A stretch of DNA of 8,429 bases from Thermoplasmata archaeon (lineage in GTDB: Archaea > Thermoplasmatota > Thermoplasmata > Lutacidiplasmatales > UBA184), in NCBI GenBank assembly GCA_030043255.1, contig JASHYB010000150.1, forward strand, positions 1-8,429, read 5' to 3'. Under the pieces are notes generated by a model. That model was given only the letters and a program-made list of their open reading frames with translations. It ran no database searches and was not told the origin of the DNA. Position numbers and translations under genes: made by a program. Positions 1-4,734 of this stretch are shown here, in pieces; the stretch's first letter is position 1; each line of letters opens with the position of its first letter.

Positions 1-339
1 GTCCTGCTGACCCGCGACCGCGAGCTGAGCCGCCGGACCTCCCGCGCGTTCCTGCTGGAGACCTCGGTGCTCGCCGACCAGTGGCGGGCGGTCCGCCGCC
101 GCTGGCCCGGAGTGCCGACCAACGTCCTCTTCGAGCGGTGCACGCTCTGCAACGGGCTCCTCCGTCCGCACCCCCTGGCGCCGCCCCCTCCTCCCGAGGC
201 CGCGGTGCCGGCTCAGCTGCTGGCGCGAGGCGGTCCCCTCTACGCCTGCCGCGACTGCGGGCACCTCTACTGGGACGGCTCGCACACCGCGCGCATCCGC
301 CGGACGATCGACAGCTGGGAGCAGGGCCGGCCGGGATGA
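1..339 (+). CDS. Mut7-C RNase domain / zinc-ribbon protein, 5' truncated
   Basis: The frame is open from the first base to the TGA at 337-339, giving 112 visible residues; the start lies off the window. The visible part opens with VLLTRDREL, the conserved second acidic motif of the Mut7-C (former DUF82) PIN-like nuclease fold. A zinc ribbon follows with Cys47/Cys50 (CTLC) and Cys83/Cys86 (CRDC), then the family's typical YWDGSH close to the C-terminus (GSH at visible residues 93-95). Family members are about 150-160 residues, so roughly 40 residues are missing, including the N-terminal stretch with the first catalytic Asp. The likely role is a metal-dependent RNase acting in the cytoplasm; this is inferred from the PIN-like fold and the substrate is unknown. 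The stop codon overlaps the ATG of the downstream tRNA methyltransferase, suggesting co-translation. A Pro-rich insert (PPPPPP-like, residues 59-65) separates the two Cys pairs. The family call is confident; the function is much less so. Confidence 0.85.
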   Translation, partial: VLLTRDRELSRRTSRAFLLETSVLADQWRAVRRRWPGVPTNVLFERCTLCNGLLRPHPLAPPPPPEAAVPAQLLARGGPLYACRDCGHLYWDGSHTARIRRTIDSWEQGRPG

Positions 340-1343
340 TCGACGGCTACGTCGAGATCTCCGGCGAGTCCGCCGAGCTGGCGAACGCGGAGGTGCGGGG
401 CGCCGTGGAGGCGCTCGGCGGGACCGTCGAGCACGACGCGGGCTCGGCCGACCGTCTCGTCGTCGTCCGACTTCGCGACGCCGCCTCCCTGGGGGCGCTC
501 GCGCGGCGGCTGGCGCTGGCCCGACGCGTGCTGGTCGAGGTCGCGCCGGACCGGTCGACGCTCGACGCCGCCCGGCTCGAGGGAACCCCGGGGCTCTCCG
601 CGTCGTTCCGCAGGCTCGGTCGCCCGGGCGGGACCGCGGACGCGAGGGTCCGCACGGCCGGCGACGCCTACGTCGAGGGCGGGGGGAGGATCGACCTCGA
701 TCGGCCCCAGGCCCGCTTCTGGCTCGCCCACCGTCCCGGCGGGGACGACCGGCTGCTGCGGGAGGCCGGGGAGGTGGACCGACGGGCCTACGCCGACCGG
801 GCGATGCCGCGCCTGCCGTTCCGCCGCCCGGTCTCGCTGCCGCCCCGTCTCGCCCGTGCCGCCATGAACCTGGCGGCCGTCCGTCCCGGCGACCGCCTGC
901 TCGACCCGTTCCTCGGGACCGGCGCGCTGCTCGCCGAGGGGGCGATGCTCGGGGCCCGAGGGTACGGCCTGGACGTCGACCCGACGATGGTCCGCGGGGC
1001 CCTGCGGAACCTGGCGCACCTGGGAGTTTCGGCCGAAGCGGTCGTCGAGGGCGACGCCCGGACCGTGAGCTTTCCCGGCCGTCCGCTGACCTTCGACGCG
1101 CTCGTGACGGACCCCCCGTACGGCCGAGCGTCGGCCAGCGTGGGCGCCGACCCCGAGCGGCTGGTCCCGCAGGTCCTGGAGCGATGGGCATCGACCGTGC
1201 GGGCCCGCGGACGGGTGGTCGTGCTCAGTCCGGGAGGACCCCCCTCCCTCCCCGCCCCTTGGGTCGAGACCGGTCGGGTCGCGGTGCGTGTGCACCGCAG
1301 CCTGACCCGAGAGTTCCGGACGTACCGCCGGCCGGCCTCCTGA
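336..1343 (+). CDS. trmG10: tRNA (guanine(10)-N2)-dimethyltransferase (Trm-G10/Trm11 type)
   Basis: This is a 335-residue SAM-dependent methyltransferase that in archaea converts G10 of tRNA to N2-methyl- and N2,N2-dimethylguanosine, a modification that stabilises the tRNA core. Residues 1 to about 150 would hold the THUMP-type RNA-binding region, which is divergent here. The Rossmann-fold catalytic half starts near residue 165. It contains the SAM-binding motif LLDPFLGTG (DPFLGTG at 190-196), the acidic motif YGLDVD, and the N2-guanine signature DPPYGR at 259-264. The length matches the archaeal family (about 330). The ATG at 336 was chosen because it overlaps the upstream stop (ATGA) and begins the expected MIDGYVEISGES N-terminus. 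The frame stays open back to 81, but that extension is Arg/Pro-rich out-of-frame translation of the Mut7-C gene. The Shine-Dalgarno signal is weak (TGGGAG, 14 nt away), fitting translational coupling. The gene is convergent with the protease gene that ends at 1456. Confidence 0.92.
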   Translation: MIDGYVEISGESAELANAEVRGAVEALGGTVEHDAGSADRLVVVRLRDAASLGALARRLALARRVLVEVAPDRSTLDAARLEGTPGLSASFRRLGRPGGTADARVRTAGDAYVEGGGRIDLDRPQARFWLAHRPGGDDRLLREAGEVDRRAYADRAMPRLPFRRPVSLPPRLARAAMNLAAVRPGDRLLDPFLGTGALLAEGAMLGARGYGLDVDPTMVRGALRNLAHLGVSAEAVVEGDARTVSFPGRPLTFDALVTDPPYGRASASVGADPERLVPQVLERWASTVRARGRVVVLSPGGPPSLPAPWVETGRVAVRVHRSLTREFRTYRRPAS

Positions 1344-1455
1344 GAGCCGGGCGAGCCCGGATCGAGCCGGCTCGCTCACTCAGGCCCCGGGGGCCGTCCC
1401 ACGAAAAGGGGAGAGGTCCCTCCGGCCCCGAGTCGCCTCCGCGCGGCCGGTCCCG
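1344..1455. terminator. Convergent intergenic spacer with GC palindromes and oligo-T
   Basis: These 112 bases separate two convergent genes. On the plus strand, just after the trmG10 stop, CCGGG (1347-1351) can pair with CCCGG (1356-1360), and a perfect palindrome CGAGCCGGCTCG lies at 1363-1374. GAGCCGG (1344-1350) can alternatively pair with CCGGCTC (1367-1373). A third symmetric element, GGCCCC-G-GGGGCC, lies at 1383-1395. On the minus strand, about 50 nt past the protease stop, CCCCTTTTCG (T4 at 1404-1407) is the only T-run and could act as an archaeal oligo-T terminator. Termination in either direction is an inference from position and structure. Confidence 0.4.
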
Positions 1456-3021
1456 TCAGGAGAACGTCACGTTGCCGAGCCCCGTCGTGGCCGAGCCCCC
1501 GGTGCTGGCGCACAGCTGGTGCGCCGCGAAGGCGAAGCCGACGGAGTACGCGGTCTCGCGATCGGTGAACTCGACGGTCTCGATCACCATCGCCCCCGAC
1601 TTGAGGGTGAGGAAGTCGCCGGCCGGCACCGTCGCCGACCCGCCGGCGAACGGACCGGCCCGGGTGCCGTTCGGCCAGAGGAACGTCCAGCTGGCGTTCG
1701 CTTCCCAGGCGGCGAGCGCCGGCCCTTCGAGCTCGGTGCCGGCCGACAGCGAGACGTTCGTGACGTTGAACGTGTACAGGTAGCCGTGGACCACCGGATC
1801 GTCGTTCGTGACCCTCGCGTTCAGGTAGGCGGCGATCGCCACGCCGGGAGGCGGGGTGATCTGCTCCGCCGGCACGGCGGTCGCGCTCACCGACCCCGCC
1901 GGGGTGGAGAGCGGCACGAGGGCGAACCCCCCGACGAGGATCGCGACGGCCAGCGCGCCGACGGCGAGCCGCTTGCCGTCGAGACGTGAGGTGTCGTTCA
2001 GCGGCGGGGGGTGCCGCAGCCCGAGGAACAGGACCAGGATCGCGAACAGCCACCAGCCGATGTAGAAGAACCCGAGCCCGAACAACCCCGCCGCGGCGGC
2101 GTAGCTGACCCAGCGGGCCCGGTCCCCGGCCAGAGCGCGGAACACGTGGCCGCCGTCCAGCGAGCCGGCCGGCACCAGGTTGATCGCCGTGATGAGGATC
2201 CCGACCCAGCCGGCCAGCGCGAGCGGACTGAGCGAGACCAGCGACGCCGGGAAGAACGCCGAGATCCCGAGGAAGATGAGCGAAGGGCCGATGATCAGGT
2301 TGCCGTAGCTCTGCCCGAGGATCGACGGCCCGCAGACGTTCGCCGGGACCACCGGCGCGTGCAGCGAGAGCGCGAGCCCGACGAACGTGATCGGGATCGA
2401 GAGCGCGAAGCCGGCGAGCGGGCCGGCGACGCCGACGTCGAACAGCGTCTTGCGGTCCGGGAACGGCTCGCGGATCGAGACGAACGCCCCGAAGGTGCCG
2501 AGGATGTACGGCGGCGGGATGGGGATGAAGTAGGGGATCGAGGCGTCCAGGTGCGCCCGACGGGCGACGACGAAGTGCGCCGTCTCGTGCACCCCGAGGA
2601 TGGCGAGCAGGGGCGCGGCGAAGTAGAGCGCCCCGTAGGCGACGTCGCCGGCGGTGAGCACCGAGTGGCCGACCCAGGTCAGCCAGATCATCGAGCCGGC
2701 GAAGACGGTCGTCGCGACGGTCGCCCCCAGCAGGACGACGTTGATCCAGGGGTGACGGGGGCCGAGCGGGGGCCGCCGGATCACTTCGATGAACTCCTCG
2801 CCCATCTGGCGGCGCAGGATCGGGATGTAGCCGAGGCCGGCGAGCTCCCGCCGCATCTCCTCGAACTTCGGGGCGAGGCCCGCCCGGTCGACGTGGACGG
2901 CGAACAGCACCGACTGCGGGCCGACCCGCGTCTCGTAGACCGGGAAGTACGTCGCCACCGCCTGGCGCAGGCGGTCCAGCTCGGACCGGCCGGCGCTCGG
3001 GATGGGTCCGGCGGCGGTCAT
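1456..3021 (-). CDS. Site-2 protease-type intramembrane metalloprotease (M50) with C-terminal ectodomain
   Basis: This 521-residue membrane protein carries both signatures of the S2P/M50 family: the zinc motif HETAH at 145-149, in a hydrophobic helix, and LDGGH at 288-292 (Asp289 the third zinc ligand) preceded by NLVPAGS. S2P enzymes cut substrates within the bilayer. Residues 1 to about 88 form a soluble cytosolic N-terminal region seen in some archaeal S2P relatives (ending GEEFIEVIRRPPLGPRHP). Hydrophobic segments are near 93-117, 127-153, 170-182, 196-220, 241-258, 265-284, 308-334 and 352-371. After the last helix, residues about 372-521 form a non-membrane domain rich in Ser/Thr/Gly and aromatics. 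It has five N-glycosylation sequons (N419, N422, N442, N451, N517) and probably lies outside the cell as a beta-rich domain. The ATG start is 16 nt past the stop of the DUF5611-like gene, so the two are probably co-transcribed. There is no strong Shine-Dalgarno sequence. The substrate is unknown. Confidence 0.9.
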   Translation of the reverse strand: MTAAGPIPSAGRSELDRLRQAVATYFPVYETRVGPQSVLFAVHVDRAGLAPKFEEMRRELAGLGYIPILRRQMGEEFIEVIRRPPLGPRHPWINVVLLGATVATTVFAGSMIWLTWVGHSVLTAGDVAYGALYFAAPLLAILGVHETAHFVVARRAHLDASIPYFIPIPPPYILGTFGAFVSIREPFPDRKTLFDVGVAGPLAGFALSIPITFVGLALSLHAPVVPANVCGPSILGQSYGNLIIGPSLIFLGISAFFPASLVSLSPLALAGWVGILITAINLVPAGSLDGGHVFRALAGDRARWVSYAAAAGLFGLGFFYIGWWLFAILVLFLGLRHPPPLNDTSRLDGKRLAVGALAVAILVGGFALVPLSTPAGSVSATAVPAEQITPPPGVAIAAYLNARVTNDDPVVHGYLYTFNVTNVSLSAGTELEGPALAAWEANASWTFLWPNGTRAGPFAGGSATVPAGDFLTLKSGAMVIETVEFTDRETAYSVGFAFAAHQLCASTGGSATTGLGNVTFS

Positions 3022-3037
3022 GGGGGGATCGCGCTGG

Positions 3038-3349
3038 TCAGTCGCCCGGCGACTTGCGCAGGCGACGTGCGCGCTCCTTCGCGCTGAAGCCGGTCGCGTC
3101 CTGCAGGAACCGATTGTACCGATCGATCGTCTCGCGGGCGACGCGCTCGTCGACCTTCGGGTTCATCCGCAGGTCGACCGCCAGCTCCCGGCCCTCCGGG
3201 CGGACCGCCATCCGCTCGATGGCGCCCCAGGTCGCGACGACCTCGGACGGTCCGGCCTCGACGGTGTCGAAATGGTCGCGCAGGAGCGTGGCGAGGGCCG
3301 GGAGGTCGAGGTTCTTGCGGTGGCTGGTGCGCACCGGGTACTTCTGCAC
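3038..3349 (-). CDS. DUF5611-like small archaeal protein
   Basis: The product is 103 residues, begins at GTG (3347-3349) and ends with TGA. It starts MQKYPVRTSHRKNLD and continues as a compact alpha/beta domain, with the motif DLRMNPKVDERVARETI near residues 58-74 and a very basic C-terminus (KERARRLRKSPGD). The MQ-Y-V-basic N-terminus and the overall length resemble DUF5611 proteins of Thermoplasmata, of which I recall a small Thermoplasma protein of solved structure; no biochemical role is known to me. The GTG was kept because a TTTTTA box lies about 28 nt upstream, which would place the transcription start at the start codon, and no other plausible in-frame start precedes it. The site-2 protease gene follows 16 nt after its stop, so a shared transcript is likely. 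The family assignment is from memory of sequence style and is moderately sure. Confidence 0.75.
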   Translation of the reverse strand: MQKYPVRTSHRKNLDLPALATLLRDHFDTVEAGPSEVVATWGAIERMAVRPEGRELAVDLRMNPKVDERVARETIDRYNRFLQDATGFSAKERARRLRKSPGD

Positions 3350-3373
3350 CGGCGACTTCGGAGCCGGGGTCGA

Positions 3374-3383
3374 GTAAAAAGGC
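3374..3383 (-). promoter_or_regulatory. TATA box for the DUF5611-like/S2P operon (possible oligo-T terminator of the upstream operon)
   Basis: The minus strand reads GCCTTTTTAC, the clearest AT-rich element in the intergenic gaps. Its centre is about 28 nt upstream of the GTG at 3349, the spacing expected for an archaeal TATA box driving a leaderless transcript. No purine-rich BRE is obvious. The same T5 run lies about 40 nt past the stop of the 73-residue gene (3418) and could also end that transcript. The two roles cannot be separated from sequence alone. Confidence 0.5.
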
Positions 3384-3417
3384 TGGCGTGCGGAGCGGGC
3401 TCGAGCGGACCGACCGG

Positions 3418-3639
3418 CTAGATCGTCTCGATCTCGAACAGGACCCGGTAGCCCCGGAGCTGTTCGGTGACCGCATCGGTGAGCTCGAGGACCTCCTCGC
3501 GACCGACGGCCCCGCGCCAGTCGTAGACGAAGTCGTAGTTACCGTGGGTCGGCAGGAACCCGGCGGAGAGCAGCCGGTCCGCGACCTCCGAGGGCTTGCC
3601 GCCCTCGCTGTCGAACGTCACCCGGACGTACGTCTCCAT
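3418..3639 (-). CDS. Small conserved-looking protein, ferredoxin-fold-like (73 aa)
   Basis: The product starts METYVRVTFDSEGGKPSEV and ends LFEIETI. The pattern suggests beta-alpha-beta-beta-alpha-beta: strand YVRVTF, helix PSEVADRLLSAG, strands around GNYDFVYDW, helix REEVLELTDAVTEQLRG, strand YRVLFEIETI. This arrangement resembles the small ACT/RAM-like effector domains of the Lrp/AsnC type, standing alone with no DNA-binding domain. I do not recognise a named family and assign no function. The ATG at 3637-3639 is the only good start; GGGGT lies 10 nt upstream. The gene begins 24 nt after the stop of the adenylyltransferase fusion and is probably the last gene of that operon. Its well-behaved composition (acidic, balanced, few Arg runs) contrasts with the Arg-rich shadow frames around it, which supports it being real. 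Confidence 0.75.
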   Translation of the reverse strand: METYVRVTFDSEGGKPSEVADRLLSAGFLPTHGNYDFVYDWRGAVGREEVLELTDAVTEQLRGYRVLFEIETI

Positions 3640-3663
3640 CCCGCGGGCGACCCCCGTCGGTCG

Positions 3664-4467
3664 TCAAATCCGTTTCGCCCGACCGGCTCGAAGGAGGGCG
3701 GCGACGCCCGCCGCCAGCGCCTGCGGATCGTCGCCCGCGATCCGCCGCGGCGGGAGCGCGGCGCGCCGGCCCCGGACGGCCACGAACCAGCCGCGCCGGC
3801 TCCGGGCGATCCCCAGCCCGAGGTCGGCGGATCGGCTGGCGCGGATCGCCCATCGACGGGCGATCGCGGACGGCGCAGCCTGGCCGCGGATGACGACGCC
3901 GAGCTGGGGACGAGCCTGGGGGAACGTGCGACGGACGCCGGCGACCGCCGCGCGGCCGTCGGCCGGATCGTCGGCCACCACCCCGACCGCAAGGGGGCTG
4001 CGGCGGTGGCCTTGACGGTCGATCTCCCCGGCGCGGATCCGGCGCGAGCTGACCGGCTCCAGGTCGTCCGCCAGGACCAGCGGCACGACCAGCACCGGGA
4101 CCGGCCGGCGGCCGAGGCGGCGTCGTTCGCGGTTGACCGCGCGGCCGCCTTCGAGGGTGTCGGCCGAGACGACGAGCGCGTCAACGTCCGGTCCCACCGA
4201 GCCTCCGAACCGGTCGTCGATCGGCACGATCGTCCAGCGGCGTCCGGGCTGGTGCTGGCGCAGCCATCGCGCGAGCGCGCGACGTCGGGCGGGCGCCGAG
4301 GCGATCGCGGTCCCTCCCGGTTTCGGGTGCTCGGCGAGGTACCGCGAGCTCGTGACGCCGATCGCCACGTGCCGACCGGCCTGGAACGCCGCCCCGAGCA
4401 GCGCTTCGTGGCCGACGTGCAGCCGGTCGAAGGTCCCGCCGAGCACGACCCGGCCGAACCGACGCAC
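3664..4467 (-). CDS. coaD: Archaeal phosphopantetheine adenylyltransferase fused to a degenerate NTPase-like (DUF84-like) domain
   Basis: The product is 267 residues. Residues 1 to about 152 are an archaeal-type phosphopantetheine adenylyltransferase (COG1019), which transfers AMP from ATP to 4'-phosphopantetheine to give dephospho-CoA. The nucleotidyltransferase motif GGTFDRLHVGH is at 10-20 (H17 and H20), and the second nucleotide-binding motif PVSSRRIRAGEID is at 138-150. Residues about 158-267 start PLAVGVVADDPADG and include RRTFPQARPQLGVVI and LGLGIARSRRGWF. This layout resembles the inosine/xanthosine triphosphatase (DUF84/YjjX) fold, which is known fused to this enzyme in Thermoplasmata. 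Here it is short (about 110 residues against about 170), and the usual N-P-x-K and G-[IV]-E-[AS]-G residues are replaced, so NTPase activity is doubtful. The start is GTG at 4465-4467 with GGGGT 5 nt upstream. It lies 9 nt after the stop of the Zn-ribbon gene. The C-terminal half is unusually Arg/Ala-rich. Confidence 0.88.
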   Translation of the reverse strand: MRRFGRVVLGGTFDRLHVGHEALLGAAFQAGRHVAIGVTSSRYLAEHPKPGGTAIASAPARRRALARWLRQHQPGRRWTIVPIDDRFGGSVGPDVDALVVSADTLEGGRAVNRERRRLGRRPVPVLVVPLVLADDLEPVSSRRIRAGEIDRQGHRRSPLAVGVVADDPADGRAAVAGVRRTFPQARPQLGVVIRGQAAPSAIARRWAIRASRSADLGLGIARSRRGWFVAVRGRRAALPPRRIAGDDPQALAAGVAALLRAGRAKRI

Positions 4468-4476
4468 GGCGGACCC

Positions 4477-4668
4477 CTAGTGCAGGTACGACGCGAGGAC
4501 CACGATGACCAGGAGCGCGATCGACCCGTACAGCAGGAGCCGGTACGTCCGGGCCGACTGCAGCCGTTGCTCCCGCGCCGCGGCGCACTTCGCGCTGCAG
4601 GTGTCGGAGTCCGGCTTGGTCACCTTGCCGCAGACCTTGCAGTGGCGGTGGTCCCCCTCGGTCGGCAT
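4477..4668 (-). CDS. DUF2116-like zinc-ribbon protein with a C-terminal TM helix (63 aa)
   Basis: This short product has a four-cysteine zinc ribbon, HCKVCGK (Cys10, Cys13) and DTCSAKC (Cys24, Cys28). A basic linker follows, then one hydrophobic helix at about 44-62 (LLLYGSIALLVIVVLASYLH) that reaches the C-terminus, as in a tail-anchored protein. This matches the archaeal DUF2116/COG4068 family, annotated as a Zn-ribbon nucleic-acid-binding protein of unknown role. The ribbon would face the cytosol. The ATG at 4666-4668 is the first start upstream of the ribbon, and a TATA-like CATAAG lies about 32 nt before it. The adenylyltransferase gene begins 9 nt after its stop, and the stop's final G is part of that gene's GGGGT ribosome-binding site. 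It is therefore probably the first gene of a three-gene operon. Confidence 0.87.
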   Translation of the reverse strand: MPTEGDHRHCKVCGKVTKPDSDTCSAKCAAAREQRLQSARTYRLLLYGSIALLVIVVLASYLH

Positions 4669-4697
4669 CGGGTCCGACCGGTACTACCCGGGGTCGG

Positions 4698-4703
4698 CTT
4701 ATG
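4698..4703 (-). promoter_or_regulatory. TATA-like element upstream of the DUF2116-like gene
   Basis: The minus strand reads CTCATAAGCC here; the core CATAAG is centred about 32 nt from the ATG at 4668. This would give a leader of only about 5 nt. It is the only AT-rich hexamer in the 66-nt gap between the large coiled-coil gene and this operon. It is a weak match, supported mainly by position. Confidence 0.35.
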
Positions 4704-4714
4704 AGGGATGGGGG

Positions 4715-4734
4715 ACCGGCCGAGGGCGGCCGGT
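4715..4734 (-). terminator. GC-rich hairpin abutting the stop of the coiled-coil gene
   Basis: ACCGGCCG (4715-4722) is a perfect inverted repeat of CGGCCGGT (4727-4734) around the loop AGGG, an 8-bp GC stem. It begins at the base immediately after the TGA (4735-4737) of the large gene on the minus strand. What follows is pyrimidine-rich (CCCCATCCCTC) without a proper T-run. It may be a transcription terminator or an mRNA 3'-end stabiliser; the role is inferred. Confidence 0.45.

Noticed and set aside
81..335. Upstream extension of the trmG10 frame to 81
   Set aside because: It is low-complexity Arg/Pro/Ala and lies inside the Mut7-C gene. The ATG at 336 gives the family's normal length and N-terminus.
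267..1379. A 370-codon minus-strand frame opposite trmG10
   Set aside because: Its composition is Arg/Gly/Pro-rich with no motifs, whereas the plus-strand gene has DPFLGTG and DPPYGR.
2011..3087. A 358-codon plus-strand frame opposite the protease
   Set aside because: It is an extreme Asp/Arg/Glu repeat with no fold signature. The opposite frame has both zinc motifs and clear TM helices.
3844..3865. Inverted repeat GATCGCCC-ATCGAC-GGGCGATC inside coaD
   Set aside because: It lies in coding sequence and such 8-bp repeats are expected at this GC content. No regulatory context was seen.
3388..4704. A 438-codon plus-strand frame opposite the CoA operon
   Set aside because: It is a shadow that covers three tightly packed minus-strand genes with recognisable motifs.
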